64,000 nucleotides of DNA from contig JAGKVC010000001.1 of NCBI GenBank assembly GCA_021152595.1, forward strand, positions 1 through 64,000. Reading direction: 5' to 3'. Below the pieces are notes generated by a model that searched no databases, had not been told where the DNA came from, and saw nothing but the letters and a program-made list of their open reading frames with translations. Made by a program: the position numbers and the translations under genes. Positions within the stretch are counted from its first letter, which is position 1, and each line of letters begins with the position of its first letter. This document shows positions 27,101 to 34,369 of the stretch, in pieces. The DNA comes from Clostridia bacterium (lineage in GTDB: Bacteria > Bacillota > Clostridia > Oscillospirales > Ruminococcaceae).

Positions 27101-27855
27101 CTGTCCTTGAATTCATTGTAGCTCCAGCCCAGCATGGATGCGGTGTAGCCTTGCGGCAGACCGAACATCACATGGTCGCCGGCATCGTGGTAGCCGCCGG
27201 AAAGTGCGGATTCTTCCTCAACGCGGTACAGCTTGACCTTGACCTCGTCCACGCTCGGATCATTTTCCCACTCCTTCATGACTTTCAGGCTGCCGATATC
27301 GGGAACGTTTCTGATTGTCATTGTCTCGCCGTTGAGCTGTTCCTGCGTCCTGCCTGCGGTGTTGATTGTGTTCGAGTCCGTTCCGATTTTCCATCCGACC
27401 GGCACCGAAACCTCGCGGATCCGGAATTCCTTGCCGGCAGGAAGATCTGTGAACTGTCCCTTCCAATCGCTGCCCGTAAGCAGCAGTGTTTTTGCCGAGA
27501 CGGGGATCCAGCTGCCGTTCTGCTTGATTTCAAGCATCACGGTGATCGAAGACGGCTTGCTGAGCTCATCACTGGTGTTATTGTCGTAATCCCAGACTTT
27601 TTTGGCGTTCAGCTTCACAGTCTGCATGGTGTTGGTGACTGTCAGCTGATTGCCTTCGCGCTGGTATGCGGTGTCATATCCGAGGTAGGGCGTTTCTTTG
27701 ACATAGTAGTAAAGCTCTTTGTACTCGTTGTCAACGAGCTTGAATGCTTCGAGCTTCTCCCATGTGCAATTCCAGCCGTTTTCCTCATTCAGTTTCGCTT
27801 TGCCGGTCTGCTCGAGATCGTCGTCCCATGTCTCTGCCCATGTTTCAATCGGCAC
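24115..27855 (-). CDS. Second part of the interrupted pilus tip adhesin: Cna-B domains, permuted GH9 cellulase domain, Ig-like domains, LPVAG anchor
   Basis: The frame is identical to that of the upstream part (27910-31161), from which it is separated by one TAA; the GTG at 27855 is only a possible restart. Numbering from that GTG, residues 1-185 hold Cna-B domains (VKLNAKKVWDYDN). Residues 187-213 are the first strands of another Cna-B domain (SLKVMKEWENDPSVDEVKVK). Residues 218-600 are GH9: GGYHDAGDHVMFGLP with catalytic Asp224/Asp227, PHHRAAS, and the acid Glu580 in CNEVALDYNAG. The segment normally at the GH9 N-terminus (NYAKLLQYSLYFYDANMCG...DWRSDCH) appears at 636-674, after the C-terminal helix. 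Then come a beta-rich module (~755-885), Ig-like regions, a BIG2 domain (~1065-1127) and the second half of the Cna-B domain (1133-1203). The end is LPVAG, a hydrophobic helix and RRRR. Confidence 0.8.
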   Translation of the reverse strand: MPIETWAETWDDDLEQTGKAKLNEENGWNCTWEKLEAFKLVDNEYKELYYYVKETPYLGYDTAYQREGNQLTVTNTMQTVKLNAKKVWDYDNNTSDELSKPSSITVMLEIKQNGSWIPVSAKTLLLTGSDWKGQFTDLPAGKEFRIREVSVPVGWKIGTDSNTINTAGRTQEQLNGETMTIRNVPDIGSLKVMKEWENDPSVDEVKVKLYRVEEESALSGGYHDAGDHVMFGLPQGYTASMLGWSYNEFKDSYDNLGQTEHYKIIAKRFADFFYDSARTDADGNITELLVQKGDGQTDHDYWGAPEAQGERTDQLFWRGDSGGDIAAEYAATLAQYKVNFPTDPKADAYLERAKKLYEFAKQKPALNEYGVNRKTGTDYEFYTSEEKQDDLDWAAAWLYKATGEEQYKTDLSHTAGPNAGIWSTLNWNRVGLAAAIMNGEINQSWGDARTWLNDYCKSDEYYYVDGWGSARYNCGAQLAALIASKYPESEIDKEAWAKNQMKYILGDQGVGSAAAHCFVTGFAANSPKNPHHRAASGTNSGQTEADNLPTEHVLLGALVGGPTNSNGSYQDLRSDYQCNEVALDYNAGLVGAAAGLYHFYQTGITDPDIASSVPDAGVKKTYGGGNGTAAADNPNENYAKLLQYSLYFYDANMCGSDVNESSALDWRSDCHTDDRQPQAVQSAASPQTPRPARIKAVSTNWAAANLPVFNSAADTTVSASPRTRTRALRLSKAVDLAETLEVQAVKSTPIRLLGASGDYQIEGKCLLTIPNVNQGNDTSNNEHVYQVSAYSTDGQSLIENVTKVVLEFNEIPVQNGMTLFLTDQNYGNIVNGNWWTSVQPSSSQMHGKYLVWELDNASTIRSVVMKSIQLGDPAGLMVTNIYLYGDMATSFKVTPTEQTVFTNQDCTVNVSGNTGDITWKDGGETITPTASSGNTFTFRFDSRGTHTITGTDRSTEPDGGKTGEFTVNVVDFRLNTDSVSFRTGSSGTVEIETYLTGDFTVACEDSRINWTLDDRTITVRSDEVISEPVTVTVTSPNGEPHSFTVRTYEGTEIHSEDRTDPHDLLLDEILPLRAYQSGDEVAVTEWSSDHPDIASVDRYGNVTAKHFGTATITANVNGDTVTYLVNVGPLPADPNKIECVKTIWLTADGDWTETVPNLPRVSPNGNRYIYYIQEEDSNQYIAVDYSGGAAVDSDDPPVLTVKNKAIKGLPVAGGSGVKGIYYTGGIMILLAAAGYAAYRRRRWLNE

Positions 27856-27909
27856 GTCGGTCGGCAGTGTACCGTTGGCATAGGCTTCCTGCTGTTCCGG
27901 TGTCAGTGC

Positions 27910-30900
27910 TTACGTCGAGCGGTAAAGCTCAACTTTAACTTCCCCGCGCAGGAATTCAAAGTTCTCGTCATTCTTCCATTCCTTCTGAACCTTGATGTTC
28001 ACTGGCTTGGAGTCGTTTTTGATTTTCAGTGTGCTTCCGTCAACTTCCATCATGGATCCGCCGAATCTCGGATCATTGATATACAGCTGATGAACACCGT
28101 ACCATGCGCTGTTCCAATCACAGCTAATCGGAAATGTACCGCCGGAAACGGTTGGCATGTCAAGCACTTCTGCTGTGAAATCAGATTTTACAGTAAAATA
28201 CAGATCATCCGGCTGTGTGAACGGAGTTCCGTCGCCCGGAGCCGGTCTTTCCGTTTCCCGCAGGAAGTAAGTCCCTGGAGTCAGGTAGCCGTCGCGGACA
28301 TAGGGGCTTGTCTCCGCCGTTTCAAGGTCGAAATTGACGCTGCCGGTTTCGTCGGTTGTGAGATCGCTCTTGATGAGCGTGCCGTCCTGTGCGTACAGAT
28401 CGAATTTCGCATTTGCAAGCGGTGTATCCGGATTCGCGCCCGCTCTGCCGTCATACTTATACAGGCTGAGCTTCATGCCGTAGATCGTTTGGTCAACCAT
28501 CTGGATTGTCGCAGGCAGCGTATATGTTTGTCCGTTATACGTGAAACTGCCGGTTCCCTTGTCCCAGATGATCGTGATCGGATCGGCCCGCTCATATCCT
28601 GCCGGTACTCCGTTTTCTTCTTCTTCTGTGAAGGTGTACTCGCCGGTTTCCAGCTTGGTGAAGTCGATCAGGCAGGAATCGGAGGTTTCCGAATCCCATG
28701 TCCAGCCGACGTCCTCACCGGTGAAGACGTCCTCACCGGTGAATGTGATTGTCGCACCCTTGAGCGGTTTACCGAGTTCATCGACCTTTTCAAACAGCAG
28801 TCCGGGCCGGTTCTCGAAATACGGGATGTTCTCCGGCTGCGGAAGCGGCATGACCATCAGCGAGAGGGGATCGTAATAGAAGTGTTCGTCGATCACCTGT
28901 GCTTTGTTCAGATCAATCTGAACCGGTGTGCCGTCAATTCTGGAAACAGCGTCAACATAGTACTCACCCTTTTCGTTTTTCAGGATTGAGAGCTGATATT
29001 TGTTTTCGCCGTTTACCTTAATGGTTCTTGTCAGGCCGTTATCACCCGAATCTATGACGGAGAACTGAATCGTCGGGATCTCCGCTCCGGATTCGCTGCC
29101 CGAATTGAACACTCTGAATGCAATGGTGTAATCCACATTGTTCGGCGTTCCGTTCACGCCGAACTGATGGACCTTTTCGGTGACATCAATCTGATAATAT
29201 TTATCAGTCTGGATGTACCGGGCCGGTGCTTTTTCCTCGCGGATGATATAGGAGGAATTGAACGTCGGGTAGATCACCGTTGGTGTTGGTTCCTCCGGTT
29301 CCTCGGTCTGTTCAGCTTCTGTTTCAGGCAGTGCAGATGTTGTTTCCGTTGTCGCGGGTGCCTCCGGCGGAGCATTCGGATCGTCTCCGCCTTCGGGTTC
29401 ATCCGGCGTTTCCGCCTCGGCGGCGGTTTCTGTTACAGTGGTTGTCGTCGTGGTGGTTGTCAGCAACGCCGTGGTATAGGTTTCGGTATAATCCACTTTC
29501 AGCGGAACCGGAACATATACCGGCTGATCCTCTTTACTCAGCCATCTGTAAACAGCCGCTGCGGTTGTTCCTTCTTCAGCCTCGTAGATTTCTTCCAGAA
29601 CGAAATGTGCGTTTTCGAGCCGTGTGGTCGTGCCCTCAACGTACTTTTCGACCGGAACCGCATATCCGGTATGCAGGCCGATGATATCAGCACTGCCGCG
29701 GTACGGTCTGTAGCCGAATTCAAGGCCGCCGTCAAAGGATTTTGCGATCATTGCACCGGAAAGGTGACCGTAGCACTTGTCTGTCGGTGCTGTGACATCC
29801 GCCTTCGGTGCAAGAATTGTGCCGTTGAAGTTGCCGCTGAGCTTTCCTGATGTTGCTTCATAGAAGTTATAGAGGACGCGCTCAGAAAGGATATTGTTGT
29901 TGCTGTCATTATCTGTAAAGGAGTTTCCGGTATGGACATTGGAAAATGTTTCTCCGTTGAATGTTGCATCAATCGTACCGCCGCTGCTTTCCAGAATATC
30001 GAATGCCTTGCCGCCGACATTGACAACAACGCTTGCATTCTCCGGAATGTTGGTGAATTCAACGCTTCTTGCGTTGCTCGGCCATTCATTCAGCGTGAAG
30101 TAGACCGTTTTTACATTTGTATCCGGCGCTTCAAATTTGATATGATTTCCCTCGATCACTGCGGGGATTCCCTGCATGACTGCGAGCTGTTCGGATCTGC
30201 CGTCAACCTTGTCATAGACGTAGTCGATCAGTTCCTTGATGTATTGGAACTGATACATCTGCGCGAGCAGGTTGACATCGCCCAGATAGCTGTGATGATT
30301 TTCGCAGTCTGCATCGGTGCCGGGATATTCAACCACTGCGCTGGCAGAATACGGAACATCCTGCTGACTGTACTGATCATACCAGCGCGATTCGTCGAGC
30401 TTTGCAGGATTGATCAGCAGCTTCTTGTACATATCATCTTCCGGATCATATACAACTGTATTACCGTTGCGGTGCCAGTTTTCGGAATCAGCTTTACCGG
30501 ATTCTTCGTCATAGTTGCCGGTTGAAATGGTATTGATGCGGTAGAGCTTTCCGCCGCAGATGAGATGTGCAAAACCGGTTCTCTGATTGTCTTCGGTATA
30601 GCTGTCTGTCGTGGGCATCGGTTTCAGATGTGCAAAGTCGCCGCTTCCGACCTGATAGTTCCATACATTGTTGAATGTCAGGTCTCCGCCGATTGCAAGT
30701 CTGCCCTCGGCATCCGCGTGATAGACTGTGAAATTGCCCTTGGTCAGCGCACAGAAGTCACTGGCAAGACCTAAGAAATATTCATCCTCTGCCTTTTTCA
30801 GTGCATCCTCCAGCGTTTGCGCACCGTTGAGCCATTGGGTTCCGGTGCCTTCTCCGAAGAGGAGCGTCAGCAGCTTGGCATTTTCCGGGCTCCAGACTGT

Positions 30901-31161
30901 GCCGTTCACGATATTGTCGTCTGCGCGGCAGGAATTTGAAACAACCGTATCAGCAGGAATGCTTCCTGCATCGTATGTGCCGCCGGAAGCATCCGGCTCG
31001 GTGCTTGCGAGCGGCCGCACCATACTGATGCCGGGAACCGCCGTCAGAAAGGGAACTGTCACTGTTACCAGAATTGCCATTGCAGTCAAAAACGCTGCTG
31101 TCCGGTGATTGTGTCTCTTTCGCGTTACTGTCTCATAGATGTTGTTCAGACCGTCTTTCAC
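27910..31161 (-). CDS. First part of the interrupted pilus tip adhesin: choice-of-anchor-A and Cna-B/SpaA domains
   Basis: The GTG start has AAAGGAGG eight bases upstream. A basic region and a long signal sequence (TAAFLTAMAILVTVTVPFLTA) lead to a choice-of-anchor-A-like domain (about residues 130-490: NFTVYHADAEGRLAIGGDL, NFNGTILAPKADVTAP). A Thr/Pro/Glu-rich linker and prealbumin-like SpaA domains follow (LLFEKVDELGKPLKGATITF with E-box EYTFTEEEE; LSLYKYDGRAG with TYFLRETERP). The frame ends at TAA (27910-27912) in a Cna-B domain (IKVQKEWKND...EVKVELYRST). The next codons in the same frame (ALTPEQQEAYANG) continue that domain naturally. Full length without the stop would be 2347 residues (2348 codons including the TAA). 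As read, the product would be secreted but not wall-anchored. Confidence 0.82.
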   Translation of the reverse strand: MKDGLNNIYETVTRKRHNHRTAAFLTAMAILVTVTVPFLTAVPGISMVRPLASTEPDASGGTYDAGSIPADTVVSNSCRADDNIVNGTVWSPENAKLLTLLFGEGTGTQWLNGAQTLEDALKKAEDEYFLGLASDFCALTKGNFTVYHADAEGRLAIGGDLTFNNVWNYQVGSGDFAHLKPMPTTDSYTEDNQRTGFAHLICGGKLYRINTISTGNYDEESGKADSENWHRNGNTVVYDPEDDMYKKLLINPAKLDESRWYDQYSQQDVPYSASAVVEYPGTDADCENHHSYLGDVNLLAQMYQFQYIKELIDYVYDKVDGRSEQLAVMQGIPAVIEGNHIKFEAPDTNVKTVYFTLNEWPSNARSVEFTNIPENASVVVNVGGKAFDILESSGGTIDATFNGETFSNVHTGNSFTDNDSNNNILSERVLYNFYEATSGKLSGNFNGTILAPKADVTAPTDKCYGHLSGAMIAKSFDGGLEFGYRPYRGSADIIGLHTGYAVPVEKYVEGTTTRLENAHFVLEEIYEAEEGTTAAAVYRWLSKEDQPVYVPVPLKVDYTETYTTALLTTTTTTTTVTETAAEAETPDEPEGGDDPNAPPEAPATTETTSALPETEAEQTEEPEEPTPTVIYPTFNSSYIIREEKAPARYIQTDKYYQIDVTEKVHQFGVNGTPNNVDYTIAFRVFNSGSESGAEIPTIQFSVIDSGDNGLTRTIKVNGENKYQLSILKNEKGEYYVDAVSRIDGTPVQIDLNKAQVIDEHFYYDPLSLMVMPLPQPENIPYFENRPGLLFEKVDELGKPLKGATITFTGEDVFTGEDVGWTWDSETSDSCLIDFTKLETGEYTFTEEEENGVPAGYERADPITIIWDKGTGSFTYNGQTYTLPATIQMVDQTIYGMKLSLYKYDGRAGANPDTPLANAKFDLYAQDGTLIKSDLTTDETGSVNFDLETAETSPYVRDGYLTPGTYFLRETERPAPGDGTPFTQPDDLYFTVKSDFTAEVLDMPTVSGGTFPISCDWNSAWYGVHQLYINDPRFGGSMMEVDGSTLKIKNDSKPVNIKVQKEWKNDENFEFLRGEVKVELYRST

Positions 31162-31205
31162 TGCTGTTCCCTCCTTTCCGTGAGATTCCGTTCAGGCGGT
31201 GCTGT

Positions 31206-31781
31206 TTAAGGTTTGCCGAATGACCGGAGCGGCCAGATCTTCAGGAAGACCGCGCCGATGACATTTTCCTCTGAGATGCATCCCACCGAGGTCGATCGGC
31301 TGTCCACCGATACGGCACGGTGATCGCCCATAACGAAGTACCTGTTTTCCGGTACCTGATAGGGGAGGTCAATGTCACATTCTCCGTAATCCGATTCCTG
31401 TATGTAGGGTTCATCGAGCGGCTCACCGTTCAGGATCACGGTGCCGTCCTCCTCGATGTCGATTTTATCACCTGCTGTCCCGATTACCCGTTTCAGCAGA
31501 ACCTTATTATTATAATAGAATGCAATGATGTCCCCGCGCTGCACGTTCCGCAGTTTATTACAAAGCAGAATCTCGTCATTTTGCAGGGTAGGCGTCATGC
31601 TTGCGCCTGTTACGCGCAGCACCGGCAGCAGCATCGTGGAGATCAGCACCGCGGCAGCCGCGGCGACGATCAGCGAGGAAACCGTATGCAGGACGGATTT
31701 TGCAAAGCGCTCGCCGTATTGAAGGCGCCGCATTTCCTCTGCGAGCTGACCGGTGGTCGGTAAGTCTCTTCTTTCCTTCAT
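31206..31781 (-). CDS. Signal peptidase I (active type), pilus-operon copy
   Basis: An N-terminal membrane helix (SSLIVAAAAAVLISTMLLPVL) is followed by the catalytic Ser in GASMTPTL and the catalytic Lys in LLKRVIGTAGD, then VPENRYFVMGDHR, the signature of S26 peptidases. Both dyad residues are present, unlike the SipA-like protein at 6499-7077. The start overlaps the stop of the preceding small gene by four bases (ATGA). Pilus operons often carry a dedicated signal peptidase that processes pilin precursors with atypical signal sequences. Confidence 0.92.
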   Translation of the reverse strand: MKERRDLPTTGQLAEEMRRLQYGERFAKSVLHTVSSLIVAAAAAVLISTMLLPVLRVTGASMTPTLQNDEILLCNKLRNVQRGDIIAFYYNNKVLLKRVIGTAGDKIDIEEDGTVILNGEPLDEPYIQESDYGECDIDLPYQVPENRYFVMGDHRAVSVDSRSTSVGCISEENVIGAVFLKIWPLRSFGKP

Positions 31782-32008
31782 CGTCTTTTCTTTTTACCCT
31801 TTTGCCTGCGTGCGGTATTCGGGTTCGGGGGAGGTGCTGTCTGTACCTGCTCTGCCGGCTTTTCTGCGGCTGCATCGGATACAAATGCATCCAGCCGCGC
31901 CTGAAGCCTGCCGTTCTCCTCACGCAATTCATCGTTTTCCCTGCTCAGATAGTAGAGGATCTCGATCAGCTCCGACCGCCTGAGCCTGCGCAACTCTTTG
32001 TCCGTCAT
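31778..32008 (-). CDS. Small coiled-coil protein, first gene of the class-C pilus operon
   Basis: A 76-residue protein with AGGTG eight bases before the ATG. The N-terminal half (KELRRLRRSELIEILYYL, then SRENDELREENGRLQARL) is a heptad-rich helix; the C-terminal half is Pro/Ala-rich and ends in a very basic tail (RRQKGKKKRR). No signal peptide is present, so it is cytoplasmic. I do not know its role. Its position and translational coupling to the signal peptidase suggest a regulatory or membrane-associated helper of pilus biogenesis. Confidence 0.7.
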   Translation of the reverse strand: MTDKELRRLRRSELIEILYYLSRENDELREENGRLQARLDAFVSDAAAEKPAEQVQTAPPPNPNTARRQKGKKKRR

Positions 32009-32101
32009 ATTCTAACACCTGCTTGAAAATATCCGGCAGAAATATTACATTTCGTATATTTGCATGGATTTTTATGTTACTTTCATTTACAAAGAACTAT
32101 A

Positions 32102-32119
32102 AACATGCCGAAGCATGTT
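32102..32119 (-). promoter_or_regulatory. UUCG-tetraloop hairpin in the leader of the class-C pilus operon
   Basis: On the minus strand aacatgc-ttcg-gcatgtt forms a perfect 7-bp stem closed by a UUCG loop in the ~155-base leader. It has no long T tract. It could be an mRNA-stabilising or regulatory structure. Confidence 0.5.
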
Positions 32120-32169
32120 CTTTTGTCTCCGCTATTCTTTGCGCTTTGTTGCTGTTTCTTTCTGTCATC

Positions 32170-32198
32170 ATTATACCATTGTTCATTTGAAATGTCAA
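32170..32198 (-). promoter_or_regulatory. Consensus sigma-A promoter of the class-C pilus operon
   Basis: On the minus strand TTGACA and TATAAT are both perfect and separated by 17 bases, about 160 bases upstream of the coiled-coil gene. No other good promoter was seen within the operon down to 18385. Confidence 0.82.
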
Positions 32199-32409
32199 CC
32201 GATTTTGGAGAAAATTTCCGAATTTGCGCCATTTTTATATAGATTAGACAATTTGGCACCCCTCTGATTATGCAATGTTACAAAAATGCGAATCGGTATT
32301 ATGTTGCCGCATGAAAATCGCAGGCTTTTCAGAGTGTTGTACATCATCCGGATATTACGGTTTGTATTATTCAAAATGAAATCTGCCGCCTGCAAAGCCG
32401 GAAATACGG

Positions 32410-32439
32410 TTGACAAGCTGCGAAATCCTGTGCTATACT
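32410..32439 (+). promoter_or_regulatory. Sigma-A promoter of the cytochrome-flavodoxin gene
   Basis: TTGACA and TATACT are separated by 18 bases, 23 bases ahead of the ATG at 32463. The rest of the divergent gap 32200-32409 holds no recognisable feature. Confidence 0.75.
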
Positions 32440-32462
32440 ATATATATTATGGGGGTGAAAGC

Positions 32463-33557
32463 ATGAAACTGAAAAAGGCAGCCGGCGCTGCTGCGGATAT
32501 CCTGATGTATGTGATCATGCTGGTGCAGATGCTCTATGCATTCACGGGAAATACGCTGCATGAGCTGCTCGGCATTGCGTTTTTTATCTGTCTGGCGGTG
32601 CATATCGTGATGAAGCGCGGCTGGGTGAAGGGGCTGCTGAAAGGCGGAAAGCGCTCCGGCGGCAGACGCTTTTTCGATGCTGTGACGGTGCTGCTCTTTG
32701 TCTGTATCCTTGTGCTGATGATCAGCAGTATGGGCGTTTCGCGGATGATCTTTCCGTGGTTCCCGTATCTCGGCAGCGCGGATCTGCACCGGTATCTGGC
32801 GACGGCTGTGCTGACGCTTGCTGTCATACACGGCGGCATGCACGGCTTCCTGCGGACACAGCACAAAAAACGCGCGGCGTTCCTGATCATACTCGGTGCC
32901 GCGGCATCCGTGGCAGTCGGGACGGCGCTTGTCCCGTATCTGAGCAGGCATTTCAAGACGGTCAGCATTGACTATGAAGCAGCGGTACGCGGTGAGCAGA
33001 TTACATCCTCCGGCAGAACGCTTGCGGTTTATTTCACACGCGTCGGAAATACGGATTTTGCACCGGATGTTGATGCAGTCTCGGGGGCATCGCTGCTGCT
33101 TGCGGACGGCAGGCTGACGGGCAATACGGCGCTGCTTGCGGATATGGTCGCGGATGCGATTCATTGCGATGTGCAGGCGATTACGCTGACGGGCGAACAA
33201 TATCCCTCGCGCTACGGCGATACCGTATCGGTCGCCGGAAAGGAGCTGCGCGAGAATGCGCGCCCTGCGATTGAACCGGTTGACATTTCGGGCTATGATG
33301 AGGTCATTCTGATTTATCCGATCTGGTGGGGGACTGTCCCGATGCCGGTGGCGTCATTCCTTGAGCAGAATGAGTGGAACGGCAAAAAGCTCCGGCTGAT
33401 CGCAACACAGGGCAGCAGCGGATTTGTCAGCAGCACCGCGGATATTCAGCGTATGGCAGACGGTGCGGAGGTCACGGAGCTTGTCAGCATTTACTGCGAT
33501 GATATTCCGCATGCCCGTCCGCAGATCACGGACTGTCTGCGCAGACTATATCAATGA
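32463..33557 (+). CDS. Membrane cytochrome-like (DUF4405-type) protein fused to a flavodoxin domain
   Basis: The ATG at 32463 follows GGGGGTG and the promoter, so the longer upstream frame is rejected. Residues 1-165 hold four to five membrane helices with His residues placed as in DUF4405/cytochrome b-like proteins (LHELLGIAFFICLAVHIVMK and LHRYLATAVLTLAVIHGGMH). Residues ~185-364 are flavodoxin-like: LAVYFTRVGNT for the FMN phosphate loop and LIYPIWWGTVPMPVASFL for the isoalloxazine side. This predicts electron transfer between a membrane haem and FMN. Which substrate it serves is unknown. Confidence 0.78.
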   Translation: MKLKKAAGAAADILMYVIMLVQMLYAFTGNTLHELLGIAFFICLAVHIVMKRGWVKGLLKGGKRSGGRRFFDAVTVLLFVCILVLMISSMGVSRMIFPWFPYLGSADLHRYLATAVLTLAVIHGGMHGFLRTQHKKRAAFLIILGAAASVAVGTALVPYLSRHFKTVSIDYEAAVRGEQITSSGRTLAVYFTRVGNTDFAPDVDAVSGASLLLADGRLTGNTALLADMVADAIHCDVQAITLTGEQYPSRYGDTVSVAGKELRENARPAIEPVDISGYDEVILIYPIWWGTVPMPVASFLEQNEWNGKKLRLIATQGSSGFVSSTADIQRMADGAEVTELVSIYCDDIPHARPQITDCLRRLYQ

Positions 33558-33606
33558 CTTCGGGAAATGTGACTGCTACACAAAATGCGGCATCTTCTAT
33601 AGCAGA

Positions 33607-33648
33607 AAAAGCACCCGTTTACTGGAGTTTCCGGTAAACGGGTGCTTT
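33607..33648. terminator. Bidirectional terminator between convergent genes
   Basis: A 14-bp perfect stem (aaagcacccgttta / taaacgggtgcttt) with a 13-base loop lies between genes converging at 33557 and 33660. Confidence 0.88.
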
Positions 33649-33659
33649 GATATCGGATG

Positions 33660-34253
33660 TCAGCGCCGCCGGATATCCTGATACAGAAATCCGCACTGCG
33701 TACAGTACCAGACCAGTCTGCCCATGCGGTACATCGGCATGGTGAAATGAAAATCCCACTCCGGATACTGCCGGAACACCATGACGCTGCTGTCGGTGAT
33801 ATACGCTGCAAATGCGATATAGTGCTGCTTGGTCATCGGGTGCGCGGAGAATACATACCATTCGCCGCCGATGTCCTCAATTTGCAGCATTTCGTCCGGT
33901 GCGGCTTTGCGCAGCTCCATCGGGGAGAGACGGCTGCCGCAGCAGGTCACGGCTGCCTCTGCGGAAGCTGTGATGAGATTGCCGCAGGATTTGCATACAT
34001 AGAATTTGGTCTTTTTCATATTGCCTTTCTCACTTTCCTTTTGTGCGATCTCGCCCGTCAGCAGGACATGAATATCCGTATCAAAGACCTCCGCCAGTGC
34101 CGCGAGCAGCGATATATCCGGACAGCCGTTGCCGCATTCCCATTTCGACACCGCCTTGTCACTGACATGGATGCGTTCTGCAAGCCGCTTCTGCGTCATG
34201 CCGCGTTCTGTCCGGAGCCGTTTGATCAGATCGCCTGTTTTGCTCTGGTTCAT
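33660..34253 (-). CDS. XRE-family regulator with desulfoferrodoxin-like C-terminal domain
   Basis: The ATG at 34253 is chosen for its AAGGGGTGAT site. Residues 1-65 are a helix-turn-helix of the Cro/XRE type (LIKRLRTERGMTQKRLAERI, KAVSKWECG). From residue ~80 there is a zinc/iron-ribbon-like pair CKSCG...CCG as in the desulfoferrodoxin N-domain, then GGEWYVFSAHPMTKQHYIAF. The HPMxxxHYI motif is typical of superoxide reductases. It ends with RLVWYCTQCGFLY, where superoxide reductases carry Cys and His iron ligands. A redox- or superoxide-sensing regulator is a reasonable inference, but the second His ligand is replaced by Cys here. Confidence 0.75.
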   Translation of the reverse strand: MNQSKTGDLIKRLRTERGMTQKRLAERIHVSDKAVSKWECGNGCPDISLLAALAEVFDTDIHVLLTGEIAQKESEKGNMKKTKFYVCKSCGNLITASAEAAVTCCGSRLSPMELRKAAPDEMLQIEDIGGEWYVFSAHPMTKQHYIAFAAYITDSSVMVFRQYPEWDFHFTMPMYRMGRLVWYCTQCGFLYQDIRRR

Positions 34254-34333
34254 GTGATCACCCCTTGTCTTGTTCTGATTCCATGATACCATATGTGCGC
34301 AGGCTTGTCAATCCACGCTCCGTAGAGTGCAGA

Positions 34334-34365
34334 CAGAAAGACAGCCCTCCGAGCGGAGAGCTGTC
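34334..34365 (-). terminator. Terminator after the beta-helix dockerin gene
   Basis: On the minus strand gacagc and gctgtc form the base of a stem with an inner ctccg/cggag stem, followed by tttct. Confidence 0.65.
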
Positions 34366-34369
34366 CTGT

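Noticed and set aside
27910..27912. Selenocysteine or pyrrolysine recoding of the in-frame stop
   Set aside because: The codon is TAA, which neither system uses, and no recoding element was seen.
26617..28989. 790-residue open frame on the plus strand opposite the tip adhesin
   Set aside because: Low-stop antisense shadow of codon-biased sequence; the minus strand carries GH9 and Cna-B motifs across the same bases.
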